A DNA stretch of 64,000 nucleotides from Enterococcus_G camelliae (GTDB lineage: Bacteria; Bacillota; Bacilli; Lactobacillales; Enterococcaceae), in the NCBI RefSeq assembly GCF_042685105.1, contig NZ_JBHUMO010000033.1:41168-105167 (forward strand). The letters are read 5' to 3'. The notes under the pieces were generated by a model. The model did not search any database. It was given only the letters and a program-made list of their open reading frames with translations, and was not told the DNA's origin. Each line of letters starts with the position of its first letter. Within the stretch, counting starts at the first letter, position 1. Positions 8,844 through 18,010 of the stretch are shown piece by piece. Position numbers and translations under genes: made by a program.

Positions 8844-10315
8844 TGGCAACATTTTATGATAAAACAGTTGAAGAATTACATGACTTACTCGTTTCAAAAG
8901 AAATTAGTGCGGTTGATTTAACGCGTGCGACTTTTGAACGAATCAAAGCAACCGAAAATGAAGTAGATGCCTTTTTGACTTTAAATGAAGAAAAAGCGTT
9001 GAAATTGGCAGAAGCTCTTGATTTAAAGGGAATTGATGAAGCCAACGTATTAGCTGGCTTACCAATTGGAATCAAAGACAATATTGTGACCAAAGATTTA
9101 TTGACAACAGCAGCTTCGAAAATTCTATACAACTTTGACCCGATTTATGATGCTACGGTAATGGATAAAGTATATGAAGCAGACCTGATTCCAGTTGGCA
9201 AATTGAACATGGATGAATTTGCGATGGGAGGAAGTACGGAAACGTCGCATTTTAAAAAGACCAAAAATGCTTGGGACCATTCGAAAGTTCCTGGAGGTTC
9301 TTCAGGTGGATCAGCGGTAGCCGTTGCAACGGGGCAAGTACCTGTTTCACTTGGTACAGATACCGGTGGTTCAATTCGTCAGCCGGCAGCCTTTAATGGA
9401 GTCGTTGGGATGAAGCCAACCTACGGACGGGTGTCACGTTTTGGCGTGATTGCCTTTGCTTCATCACTGGATCAAATCGGTCCATTTACTCGTACTGTAA
9501 AAGACAATGCCTTAGTGCTGAACGCGATTAGTGGATATGATGCGAAAGATGCAACGTCTTCTGGACGCGAAGTACCTGATTTTACCAAAAATCTATTAGC
9601 GGGTGTAAAAGGCATGAAAATTGCTTTACCAAAAGAATACTTAGGTGAAGGGATTGCACCCGAAGTGAAACAAACCATTTTGGCCGCAGCTGAAACATAC
9701 CGAAAATTAGGAGCAACAGTAGAGGAAGTTAGCTTGCCACATTCGAAATATGGGGTAGCAGTATACTATATTATTGCGTCATCAGAAGCAAGCTCGAACT
9801 TGCAACGCTTCGATGGCATCCGCTATGGGTATCGTTCAGCCAATGTCAACAACCTAGAAGACGTGTATGTCAATTCTCGTAGTGAAGGGTTTGGCGATGA
9901 AGTCAAACGGCGAATCATGTTAGGAACCTTTTCATTAAGTGCGGGCTATTACGATGCTTATTTCAAAAAAGCGGGACAAGTTCGGACCTTAATCAAACAG
10001 GATTTTGACAAAGTTTTTGAAAACTATGATGTGATTATTGGCCCGGCAGCACCGACTGTGGCATTTGGAATTGGTGAAAATATTGATGATCCATTGGCTA
10101 TGTATTTAGCAGATTTACTTACCATTCCAGTGAACTTGGCAGGACTTCCCGGTATGTCGATTCCAGCTGGCTTTGTAGAAGGCTTACCTGTCGGATTACA
10201 AATTATTGGGAAACACTTTGATGAAGCAACAATGTACCAAGCTGCTTTTGCATTTGAACAAGCAACAGAATTTCACTTGAAGAAACCAGTTATTCTAGGA
10301 GGGGCTAACGCATGA
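8843..10315 (+). CDS. gatA: Asp/Glu-tRNA amidotransferase subunit A
   Basis: Amidase-signature subunit that releases ammonia from glutamine and channels it to GatB. 490 residues. The Lys of the GIKDNI segment (about residue 79) and the Gly/Ser-rich signature (VPGGSSGGSAVAVATG, about residues 150-165) with the downstream GTDTGGSIRQPA supply the Ser-cisSer-Lys triad. GTG start overlapping the gatC stop; its own stop overlaps gatB, so the three genes are translationally coupled. Confidence 0.97.
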   Translation: MATFYDKTVEELHDLLVSKEISAVDLTRATFERIKATENEVDAFLTLNEEKALKLAEALDLKGIDEANVLAGLPIGIKDNIVTKDLLTTAASKILYNFDPIYDATVMDKVYEADLIPVGKLNMDEFAMGGSTETSHFKKTKNAWDHSKVPGGSSGGSAVAVATGQVPVSLGTDTGGSIRQPAAFNGVVGMKPTYGRVSRFGVIAFASSLDQIGPFTRTVKDNALVLNAISGYDAKDATSSGREVPDFTKNLLAGVKGMKIALPKEYLGEGIAPEVKQTILAAAETYRKLGATVEEVSLPHSKYGVAVYYIIASSEASSNLQRFDGIRYGYRSANVNNLEDVYVNSRSEGFGDEVKRRIMLGTFSLSAGYYDAYFKKAGQVRTLIKQDFDKVFENYDVIIGPAAPTVAFGIGENIDDPLAMYLADLLTIPVNLAGLPGMSIPAGFVEGLPVGLQIIGKHFDEATMYQAAFAFEQATEFHLKKPVILGGANA

Positions 10316-11742
10316 ATTTTGAAACCGTCATTGGACTAGAAGTCCATGTTGAATTAAAAACCAACTCCAAAATTTTTTCACCTGCACCGGCGAAATTTGG
10401 TGCGGAACCAAATAGCAATACCAATATTATTGACTGGGGTTACCCAGGCGTGTTGCCAGTTATGAACAAACGTGCATTAGAATTTGGTATGCGAGCTGCA
10501 CTGGCTTTAAATTGCGAAATTTCAAAAGATACGCATTTCGATCGTAAAAACTATTTTTATCCTGATAATCCCAAAGCCTATCAAATATCTCAATTTGACC
10601 AACCAATTGGACACGATGGCTGGCTTGAAATTGAGGTAGAAGGCAAAAAGAAGAAAATACGCATTGAACGGGTACATTTGGAAGAAGATGCTGGAAAAAA
10701 TATGCATGGTATTGGAGGTTATTCCTATGTCGATTTGAACCGTCAAGGGACACCACTGATTGAAATCGTATCTGAAGCAGATATGCGTTCACCGGAAGAA
10801 GCTTATGCCTATTTGGAAGCACTTCGCTCTATTATCCAATTTACAGATGTTTCTGATGTAAAAATGGAAGAAGGATCAATGCGTTGCGATGCCAATATCT
10901 CCATTCGACCTTATGGCCAAGAAGCGTTTGGTACCAAAACTGAACTTAAGAACTTAAACTCCATGACCTTTGTCAAAAAAGGTCTAGCATTTGAAGAAAA
11001 ACGCCAAGCAAAAGTATTATTATCTGGTGGGGAAATTCAACAAGAAACTCGTCGTTTTGATGAAACAACCAACAAAACGATTTTAATGCGAGTAAAAGAA
11101 GGTTCATCCGACTATCGTTACTTCCCAGAGCCAGACCTACCACGTTTTATGATTGATGATGAATGGATTCGCAAAGTTCAAGCAAGTCTGCCAGAAATGC
11201 CGCAGTCACGTCGTCAACGGTACATCCATGATTGGGAACTTCCTGAATATGATGCAATGGTTCTAACACAAACCAAAGAAATGTCTGATTTCTTTGAAGC
11301 AACGATTGCAGATGGCGCGGATGCGAAACAAGCATCAAACTGGTTAATGGGTGAAGTTTCTGCGTATTTAAATAGTGAAAAATTAACATTGCCACAAACA
11401 AAATTAACACCTGAAAATTTAGCGGGCATGATTCAATTGATTGCTGATGGGACAATTAGCTCAAAGATTGCAAAAAAAGTCTTTCGTGAATTAATTACCA
11501 ATGGCGGTCATGCAAAAGAAGTGGTTGAAGCAAAAGGTTTGGTACAATTATCTGATCCAGCACAACTACTACCAATCATCAATGAAGTATTGGATAAGAA
11601 TAGCCAGTCCATTGAAGATTTTAAAAATGGGAAAGATCGGGCGATTGGTTTCCTTGTAGGTCAAATTATGAAAGCCTCAAAAGGAAAAGCGAACCCAGGT
11701 GTTGTCAACAAGTTACTTCAAGAAGAATTAGCCAAAAGATAG
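10312..11742 (+). CDS. gatB: Asp/Glu-tRNA amidotransferase subunit B
   Basis: Kinase/tRNA-binding subunit that activates the mischarged aminoacyl-tRNA. 476 residues with the N-terminal ETVIGLEVHVEL signature, the catalytic cradle (YFYPDNPKAYQISQFDQP), and the C-terminal helical YqeY-like tail that binds the tRNA elbow (GQIMKASKGKANP). Overlaps gatA by 4 bp (ATGA). dgkB follows after 10 bp. Confidence 0.97.
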   Translation: MNFETVIGLEVHVELKTNSKIFSPAPAKFGAEPNSNTNIIDWGYPGVLPVMNKRALEFGMRAALALNCEISKDTHFDRKNYFYPDNPKAYQISQFDQPIGHDGWLEIEVEGKKKKIRIERVHLEEDAGKNMHGIGGYSYVDLNRQGTPLIEIVSEADMRSPEEAYAYLEALRSIIQFTDVSDVKMEEGSMRCDANISIRPYGQEAFGTKTELKNLNSMTFVKKGLAFEEKRQAKVLLSGGEIQQETRRFDETTNKTILMRVKEGSSDYRYFPEPDLPRFMIDDEWIRKVQASLPEMPQSRRQRYIHDWELPEYDAMVLTQTKEMSDFFEATIADGADAKQASNWLMGEVSAYLNSEKLTLPQTKLTPENLAGMIQLIADGTISSKIAKKVFRELITNGGHAKEVVEAKGLVQLSDPAQLLPIINEVLDKNSQSIEDFKNGKDRAIGFLVGQIMKASKGKANPGVVNKLLQEELAKR

Positions 11743-11752
11743 AAGGTAAATC

Positions 11753-12781
11753 ATGAAAAAAGCACGCGTAATTTACAATCCAACTTCTGGCAAAGAGACG
11801 ATGAAAAGAAACTTGGCTGATATTTTAGACGTTTTGGAACAAGCTGGTTATGAAGCAAGTGCCTTTGCGACCACGCCCGAGGAGAATTCTGCCAAAAATG
11901 AAGCCACCCGAGCTGCATTGGCAGGCTTTGACTTAGTTGTCGCTGCTGGAGGGGATGGAACAATCAATGAGGTTGTTAACGGCATTGCCCCATTAGAAAC
12001 ACGCCCTAAAATGGCAATTATTCCTGGTGGAACAACCAATGATTATGCCCGAGCTCTTAAGATTCCACGGGATAATCCCAGATCTGCAGCCGAAGTAATC
12101 TTAAAAAATCAGACGATTAAAATGGACATCGGTAAGACGCCTGAAAGTTATTTTATTAATATTGCTGCTGGTGGGCACCTGACCGAGTTGACCTATGAAG
12201 TACCGTCTGAATTAAAAAGTATTTTTGGCTATTTAGCGTATTTGGCTAAGGGAGCTGAACTACTACCACGAATTAAACCAATCAAAATGCGATTGGTTTA
12301 TGATGAGGGAGAATATTACGGCAATGCTTCGATGTTCTTCCTTGGGCTTACCAATTCAGTCGGTGGCTTTGAACAAATCGCACCAGATGCAAAATTGGAC
12401 GATGGCAAGTTTTCGTTGATTATTGTCAAAACAGCGAATATCTTTGAGATTATTCATCTTGTTTCATTGATGTTAAATGGCGGCAAGCATATCAACGATC
12501 ATCGCATTATTTACACCAAAACATCACGTTTAGAAGTGGACGTTCCAGATAATAGTCATCGCTTGATGATTAACTTAGATGGTGAGTACGGCGGCGATGC
12601 CCCTATGGTATTTGAAAACTTACACAATCATATTGAATTCTTTGCCGATGTGGATTCGATTCCAGATGAAGCAGTTATTGGTCCAGATGAATACGAGGAA
12701 ATAAGTCGAGATTTTATCAAAGAGGCTGAAAAATTGAATGACGAAGACATTGATGGTGATGGCATGATTGGCCAACCATAA
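11753..12781 (+). CDS. dgkB: Diacylglycerol kinase DgkB
   Basis: Phosphorylates diacylglycerol left by lipoteichoic acid synthesis, returning it to phospholipid synthesis. 342 residues; DAGK catalytic signature GGDGTINEVVNG near residue 66 and the downstream PGGTTNDYARAL motif. The acidic C-terminal tail extends somewhat beyond the core family. Last gene of the gat operon; a terminator follows. Confidence 0.93.
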   Translation: MKKARVIYNPTSGKETMKRNLADILDVLEQAGYEASAFATTPEENSAKNEATRAALAGFDLVVAAGGDGTINEVVNGIAPLETRPKMAIIPGGTTNDYARALKIPRDNPRSAAEVILKNQTIKMDIGKTPESYFINIAAGGHLTELTYEVPSELKSIFGYLAYLAKGAELLPRIKPIKMRLVYDEGEYYGNASMFFLGLTNSVGGFEQIAPDAKLDDGKFSLIIVKTANIFEIIHLVSLMLNGGKHINDHRIIYTKTSRLEVDVPDNSHRLMINLDGEYGGDAPMVFENLHNHIEFFADVDSIPDEAVIGPDEYEEISRDFIKEAEKLNDEDIDGDGMIGQP

Positions 12782-12792
12782 TGCAATCATCA

Positions 12793-12826
12793 CAGGTGAG
12801 CGAACGACAACCGCGTTGCTCACCTG
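12793..12826 (+). terminator. Hairpin after dgkB
   Basis: Perfect 9-bp stem CAGGTGAGC / GCTCACCTG with an inner AACG/CGTT extension. The T-tract is weak (TTTCAC), so termination may be partial. Confidence 0.6.
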
Positions 12827-12891
12827 TTTCACTTGCCAAAAAATAGATAAGCAAGCTAGAATAAAGCAAAAGAAGCCTAAAGGAGAACAGT

Positions 12892-14265
12892 ATGAGAGAC
12901 TATCCAGTCAAAAAAAATGAGGAACAGATTGTGACTATTCAAGATTTATCACATGAAGGAATGGGAATTGCGAAAGTCGATGGCTATTTACTATTTATCG
13001 AAAACGCACTGCCTGAAGAAGAAGTCCGTATCCGTATTGAAAAGGTCGGACCTAAATTTGGTTTTGCGAAAGTGTTGGAGTGGCTTAAAGAAAGCCCATA
13101 CCGGGTTGAAGACGCAAAAGAGGAACTTTTACGCACCGGCATCGCACCATTAAGCCATTTGAGCTATCCAAAACAACTTGAATTTAAGCAACATCAAGTG
13201 GAAAATGTCTTAAGAAAGGTTGCTAAGATGCCAAATGTACCAGTCTTGCCAACCGTTGGAATGGAAAGCCCATTCCATTATCGCAACAAAGCTCAAATTC
13301 CTGTTCAAAAAATCAAAGGTCAGTTAACTACGGGATTTTATCGTAAGCATAGTCACACGTTAATTCCACTTGAAGATTTTTATATTCAAGATCCAGCCAT
13401 CGACCAGGCCATCCGTGAAATCCGCGACATTTTACAACGATTTGGTGTGAAAGCGTATAACGAAGAAGCGCATGAGGGATTTTTACGACACATTATTATT
13501 CGTCGTGGACACTATTCTCATCAAATGATGGTCATTCTTGTTACTCGCAAGCAAAAGTTTTTCCAAGCAGAGAAAATTGCGGAAGCGATTAAAGAAAAAA
13601 TTCCCGAAGTCGTTTCAATCATTCAGAATGTTAACGAAGAACAGACCAATGTGATTATGGGTTCAACCAATCGCGTGATTTTAGGTGAATCCTTCATAGA
13701 AGATCAGTTACTAGGTAAAACATATCGTATTTCAGCGCAATCTTTCTATCAAGTGAATACCGAACAAACTGAAAAACTGTACCAAATTGCGATGGATTTT
13801 GCTCAATTAAATAAGAATGATATTGTCGTAGATGCCTATTCAGGAATTGGTACAATTGGGTTATCATTAGCTGAAAATGTAGACCATGTTTATGGCATGG
13901 AAATTGTTGCGGAAGCAGTCAAAGACGCAAAGAAAAATGCTGAGTTGAATGCTATCGGCAATGCGACTTACCTAGAAGGCAAAGCTGAAAAAATCATGCA
14001 TCAATGGGCACGAGAAGATGTGCGACCAACTGTCGTTTTCGTAGATCCACCAAGGAAAGGACTCGATGCCTCCTTTATTGATGCAACTTGCGAAATGGAA
14101 CCAGAACGGGTTGTCTACATCTCTTGCAACCCAGCTACCATGGCTCGCGATGTAAAGTTGTTCGCCGAAAAAGGGTATCAGTTAGAGAAGGTCCAACCAG
14201 TCGATTTATTCCCACAAACGATACATGTGGAGACGGTCTGTTTGATGTCTAGAAAAGAGAAATAA
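12892..14265 (+). CDS. rlmD: 23S rRNA (uracil-C5)-methyltransferase, RlmD/RumA type
   Basis: Makes 5-methyluridine in 23S rRNA using S-adenosylmethionine. 457 residues: N-terminal TRAM domain (about 10-70), SAM-binding motif VVDAYSGIGTIGLSLA (about 315), conserved FVDPPRKGL and catalytic Cys in VYISCNPATMARD (about 410). The family's Fe-S cysteines are not evident at the N-terminus. The extreme 3' end encodes the QTIHVETV segment. The accessory island begins directly after the stop codon, and the rumA 3' end is a known ICE integration site in streptococci. Confidence 0.93.
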   Translation: MRDYPVKKNEEQIVTIQDLSHEGMGIAKVDGYLLFIENALPEEEVRIRIEKVGPKFGFAKVLEWLKESPYRVEDAKEELLRTGIAPLSHLSYPKQLEFKQHQVENVLRKVAKMPNVPVLPTVGMESPFHYRNKAQIPVQKIKGQLTTGFYRKHSHTLIPLEDFYIQDPAIDQAIREIRDILQRFGVKAYNEEAHEGFLRHIIIRRGHYSHQMMVILVTRKQKFFQAEKIAEAIKEKIPEVVSIIQNVNEEQTNVIMGSTNRVILGESFIEDQLLGKTYRISAQSFYQVNTEQTEKLYQIAMDFAQLNKNDIVVDAYSGIGTIGLSLAENVDHVYGMEIVAEAVKDAKKNAELNAIGNATYLEGKAEKIMHQWAREDVRPTVVFVDPPRKGLDASFIDATCEMEPERVVYISCNPATMARDVKLFAEKGYQLEKVQPVDLFPQTIHVETVCLMSRKEK

Positions 14266-14535
14266 ATAGCGAAAAGTAGCGTATTTACGGGCTTTTTTGA
14301 GATTAGGTAATAGCTCATGAAAGTCCGTATTTCTTATATTGAAACATATCTACTGTAAAAACAGTCAGAGGGTTTAGACTGTGGATTAGATGTCGTGGGT
14401 TGTGGCACTAGAATAGATGTTATCTATGGTGCAAACTCAATTTGAGTGAGTGATTTAGATGCTTTCTAATCCGGCAACTCAACCGTTGGCAATAAATCAG
14501 GCAGTGGATTAGATATTATGGAAGGAGGAATTTTC
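14266..14535. other. Island left junction and leader of the three-gene operon
   Basis: 270 bp with no credible gene. A weak terminator for rlmD lies near 14275-14302. Four degenerate copies of a GAT(T)TAGAT motif follow: ggattagat near 14382, gaatagat near 14411, gatttagat near 14453 and ggattagat near 14506. There are small inverted repeats (ACTCAATTTGAGT; CAAC/GTTG) between the third and fourth copies. No clear sigma-70 promoter is visible, so the operon's promoter is not identified. Confidence 0.5.
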
Positions 14536-15363
14536 ATGGATTTTGATTTAAGAACTTGTGATGCAGCTTACTACTTCGTTCTTGATTTTATGGGCATGAC
14601 TCCTGATGAGTACATCACAGAGAGAATTATAAATTGTGAGAATGACTTTGAGACATTTTGGAGCCGAAATATTGAACGAATAAAATCAGTTGATATCTCT
14701 GGGTTGAGGCTGATGGCATTTCATGTTGTAGGTTCACTTGATGAATGTCGCGAGATTAAAGAAAATGGTTTGATGAATTTACAAAGTGTTCTTTCTAAAG
14801 AAACCATCTTAAAGAAGTTACTAGAAAAAGCAGGTGTCACATTTGATATTCCAAACAAGCTCGTGAGCTATAAAGGTAATAGTTATGACATTGATTATGA
14901 GAAGTACAAAGGCCGACATTTCTTGACGGGAATAGATGAAAAGTTAGACCGTGTTGCTCATCGAGTTTATTATGATTTTTGTGTAAATGGATTCATGGCA
15001 AATGACAATGTATTCAATTATGGTACTAACATTCACGAAAGACCTGAATTCTTAATGACGCTTGGAGAATTATTTCCACAGGCAGAAAAAGTTGAAAGTT
15101 TCTGGAGAGCAAAATCAAAGAGTTACAGAGTTGATCTCTATGCGACCGTTGACCAAGTTCACCGATTCAATTTTGAATTGGATGAGTATAGAGACCCTCC
15201 TTACGAGGATTGGTTTGACCTTGATGACGATATGAAGCTTAAAAAATGGATGTTATCACACGCTATTGATAGAGCGCATGACGATTTGGGCATGACAATC
15301 TTATATATAAAAGATGATGTGATAATTCCGACAAATCAAATTATTGATATTTCAGAATTATAA
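14536..15363 (+). CDS. Unrecognised protein with ADP-ribosyltransferase-like features (operon gene 1)
   Basis: 275 residues from ATG 14536, chosen for its GGAAGGAGG site; an in-frame ATG at 14518 would place that site inside the gene. No family is recognised with certainty. The segment MAFHVVGSLDECREIKENGL (about residues 56-75) fits the H-x-T-like strand plus 'I..GL' helix common to DarT-like and other ART-fold proteins, and LYIKDDVIIPTNQI near the C-terminus fits the last strand of such folds. The middle is rich in aromatic and acidic residues (YEDWFDLDDDMK). No signal peptide or membrane segment. First of three tightly spaced genes. The ART assignment is inference only; it could equally be an uncharacterised enzyme or toxin. 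Confidence 0.45.
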   Translation: MDFDLRTCDAAYYFVLDFMGMTPDEYITERIINCENDFETFWSRNIERIKSVDISGLRLMAFHVVGSLDECREIKENGLMNLQSVLSKETILKKLLEKAGVTFDIPNKLVSYKGNSYDIDYEKYKGRHFLTGIDEKLDRVAHRVYYDFCVNGFMANDNVFNYGTNIHERPEFLMTLGELFPQAEKVESFWRAKSKSYRVDLYATVDQVHRFNFELDEYRDPPYEDWFDLDDDMKLKKWMLSHAIDRAHDDLGMTILYIKDDVIIPTNQIIDISEL

Positions 15364-15387
15364 AAACATATAAAAGGCGGTGTGATT

Positions 15388-15939
15388 ATGGGCGAATATG
15401 TAAAAAAGAAAAAAGATATGGTATTCCAAAGTGTAGAATCTCTTCAGCAAGTTGTTAACGTTGTAAATGAAGCAGCGGCTGCTGTAAATGATAAATCACG
15501 CACAATTAGAGAAAGCGCAATCCCTGAAGTCCTTGCAGGAGCATTAGGTGCTGGTATTGGCGGAGTTGGGTCTTTTGCAGCACTTTATGGGTTGGGTTCT
15601 GTTGTAGGATTATCAGCAGCAGGTATAACATCAGGACTTGCAGCAGCAGGTAGTATTGTTGGTGGCGGTATGGTTGCAGGGGTATTCGTACTTGCAGCGC
15701 CTGTAGCAGCCCTTGCAGCAGGAGGAGTTGGATTAGCTGCACACTTAAAAAATAAGCAGTTGAGGCAAGAAAAAGAACGTTTGTATAAAGAGGCCTTGAA
15801 AAAGCATGAAGCAATTATTCAAGCATTAAAATCCGAGGCTGATGTTGATAAAGAGCGTCTTGATTATTTACAGAGCTTAAATATTCTTCTTACGCAAGCA
15901 ATAAAGGATTTAAAGAAGGATTTGGGTAAGGTGGCATGA
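15388..15939 (+). CDS. Gly/Ala-rich membrane protein with C-terminal coiled coil (operon gene 2)
   Basis: 183 residues from ATG 15388, preceded by GGCGGTG; GTG 15382 is an alternative. Residues about 45-120 form an unbroken Gly/Ala/Val-rich hydrophobic stretch, enough for three or four membrane helices with repeated small-xxx-small spacing. Residues about 120-183 form a charged, Lys/Glu/Leu-rich coiled coil. No family is recognised. The architecture recalls pore-forming or membrane-stress effectors but no specific match is claimed. Its stop overlaps the start of the next gene by 4 bp, so the two are probably translationally coupled. Confidence 0.5.
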   Translation: MGEYVKKKKDMVFQSVESLQQVVNVVNEAAAAVNDKSRTIRESAIPEVLAGALGAGIGGVGSFAALYGLGSVVGLSAAGITSGLAAAGSIVGGGMVAGVFVLAAPVAALAAGGVGLAAHLKNKQLRQEKERLYKEALKKHEAIIQALKSEADVDKERLDYLQSLNILLTQAIKDLKKDLGKVA

Positions 15940-17297
15940 GCAAATTCAAATACACTGAAGCAGAACAACAATTTAATAATGTTTTGAATCATCAGTCAAA
16001 AGAATTAAGCTCGATTAAAAGACCTGATATGGCGTCTGCTGAAGCTTGCATTTCTGAAAGCGAAGCACTGCTGAAGGAATTAGGCATTTCTACAGAGAAT
16101 TTGCCTAAAGTAGTTAACCCTACACCTAATAGGGTTATGGTTGTTCCTACGTGGGAAGAATTGTGCAATCAAGCTGAACAGAAAGTTGGTTCAACAACAG
16201 ATTTAGAATCCCTTTTTACGTATGAAGAATTGAGAATGAATCAAGCTGCACTGCGTGCATTGAATGCCGATTACAATAACATTCATAAGCTTGATAAAAT
16301 AGATATTACTATTTGTGCCGCAGCAGGTATTCTAGGAGCAGTTATTGATATTCTGCTAGTAGGAATTCCACAGAAAACACCAGAAGGATTAAAAGGTGGG
16401 CCACTTTCCAATTATGTAAGAGATTGGTTCAATCAAAGATTCCCAGAGGAAGAAATGGAGAAACTTGCCAATTCAAAAGTAAGCAAAGTATCATTTGATG
16501 CTCAGGATAATCGCCATACGACAGAATATGTAACCGGGTTATCTGCTTACTATCATAGACTGCTATCGTTGGGGCATGACCCTATCCTTGGATTGATATT
16601 TGGGGTCTATGATATTTTGAACGGTAAAATGACGACGATTGATAAAACTGGCAAAATAGTATCTCAGGTTATGGAGAACTATGCAGACCGAAAAGAAAGT
16701 GATATCTTTGCTGCAATTGCTAAGCAGATTATTCATTTCAAATCTGACATTACAACTTCTATGGGTTTACCAGCGCCTTTGATGGCATTATTTAACTTAC
16801 TCCAGTTTGGAAGTATCGGAGAAGAAGAACAGACAATTGCTGAAATTGTGCAGGGAATGTATTACGAAGGTTATGATTTCATTCATTTTTGTAGTATGTC
16901 AATTCCAACAATGATAATTGAAGTAATCATCAGATTAGGCTATGGCATTAAAAGGATTAAAGAAGGTAATTCTATAAAGAACTCGATTCCATTCTCATTA
17001 AATCGAGAAAAGCATCCTAAGCTGAGCACTATGTTATTCATTGGACATTCAGCGGCTACAGCTGTAAATGCTGGAAAGGTTTACTTTACTAAAAATCCTA
17101 TGGCAATAAACTATCCTCAATGGGTAGCATTTGCTAAATACTCATACAAACAATTGAAATGGGTGTTGTTGGAGAAACCAGAACTTAGAGATGCCTACGT
17201 TAGAGGTATCATTGCTGAAGAATTGAATGAAGTATATGCTGAAATAGATAAATCCTTCGCGGAAATGTCCGAAGAATATATAGTCGTCTTTAATTAA
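15936..17297 (+). CDS. Unrecognised 453-residue membrane-associated protein (operon gene 3)
   Basis: Starts at ATG 15936, overlapping gene 2 (ATGA). The N-terminal 120 residues are hydrophilic. Hydrophobic segments follow at about residues 127-148 (ICAAAGILGAVIDILLVG), 208-225 (HDPILGLIFGVYDILNG), 315-335 (MSIPTMIIEVIIRLGYG) and 365-385. The Asp within the first and the His/Asp before the second are potentially buried polar residues. It contains TTSMGLPAPLMALFNLLQFG, which looks like an amphipathic helix pair. No known family is recognised. The gene is intact and closed by its own terminator. Confidence 0.5.
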   Translation: MSKFKYTEAEQQFNNVLNHQSKELSSIKRPDMASAEACISESEALLKELGISTENLPKVVNPTPNRVMVVPTWEELCNQAEQKVGSTTDLESLFTYEELRMNQAALRALNADYNNIHKLDKIDITICAAAGILGAVIDILLVGIPQKTPEGLKGGPLSNYVRDWFNQRFPEEEMEKLANSKVSKVSFDAQDNRHTTEYVTGLSAYYHRLLSLGHDPILGLIFGVYDILNGKMTTIDKTGKIVSQVMENYADRKESDIFAAIAKQIIHFKSDITTSMGLPAPLMALFNLLQFGSIGEEEQTIAEIVQGMYYEGYDFIHFCSMSIPTMIIEVIIRLGYGIKRIKEGNSIKNSIPFSLNREKHPKLSTMLFIGHSAATAVNAGKVYFTKNPMAINYPQWVAFAKYSYKQLKWVLLEKPELRDAYVRGIIAEELNEVYAEIDKSFAEMSEEYIVVFN

Positions 17298-17301
17298 AAA
17301 C

Positions 17302-17334
17302 AACCCTCTCAACCATCATGGCTGGGAGGGTTTC
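17302..17334 (+). terminator. Terminator of the three-gene operon
   Basis: Hairpin AACCCTCTCAACC / GGCTGGGAGGGTT with one A-C mismatch and one G-U pair, then a short T tract. It lies 4 bp after the operon's last stop codon. Confidence 0.65.
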
Positions 17335-17346
17335 GTGCGTCTATGC

Positions 17347-17961
17347 TTAGCTTTCAACATCTACCTTAAGTCCGGATTTCAATTCTACTGTGCAGTGGGT
17401 TGGCCAGATTGTGATTTGCTTAAGCCAGCGTTTTACAAGTGCTTCATCAAACACTGTAAGGTCGGAAGGCTGGTCTTTAATGAAATCCTGTAAGTCTGTG
17501 ATACGCTGTAGCTGCTCATCACGCTGTACCGTATCCATTGAGGCTTGCTGGCGCTTTTCTCTGAGTGCAAAAATCTGGCCGGCAATCTCATCGTAGGCTT
17601 CTTTGTTGTTGGACTTTTTAACAAGCTCCTGCTGAAGTTCCATAAGCTTCTCATCAATACCATCCGTAGCGATTGCAGCAGAAGCTCTGATGACGGATGC
17701 GATATTTTGCTGTAGCTGTTTCTGGTATTTGGATTTATCTCCAAGCAGCTCATTCAAGGCAGTGAGTACGATTTCCTGCAGGTCAAGTTCGTTGATGGTT
17801 CTGGCGTGGCATTCAAGGCCGGTAGGTTCTAGCTTGCTAATGCAGCGCCAGACGATGGACTTGCAGCCGCGATTGTTCCAGTGAATTCTTCTGAACATCT
17901 CACCGCAGTCGCCACAAATGATAATCTGTGAGAAGGGTTCTTTGTCAAACATACATGAATT
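17347..17961 (-). pseudogene. Large serine recombinase, C-terminal fragment
   Basis: Remnant of a TnpX/TndX-like serine integrase of the kind that moves clostridial conjugative or mobilisable elements. What remains is the zinc-ribbon (IICGDCGEMFRR ... WNNRGCKSIVWRC ... C) and the coiled-coil and C-terminal DNA-binding region. The catalytic N-terminal resolvase domain, with its active serine, is missing. Convergent with the three-gene operon. The frame stays open up to 18120, but the extra residues do not look like the family and probably belong to the left end of the IS110 element that cut the gene. It shows that the operon arrived on a mobile element. Confidence 0.8.
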
Positions 17962-18010
17962 CGCAAGCTCATTCACCCTGAAGGATGAAAGGCAGAAACT
18001 GTAGTATACT

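Noticed and set aside
15506..15814. Leu/Gln-rich open frame on the minus strand
   Set aside because: Shadow of the Gly/Ala-rich coding of operon gene 2; no ribosome binding site and low-complexity composition.
17690..17884. Open frame on the plus strand inside the recombinase fragment
   Set aside because: Antisense to clear recombinase coding; no start site.
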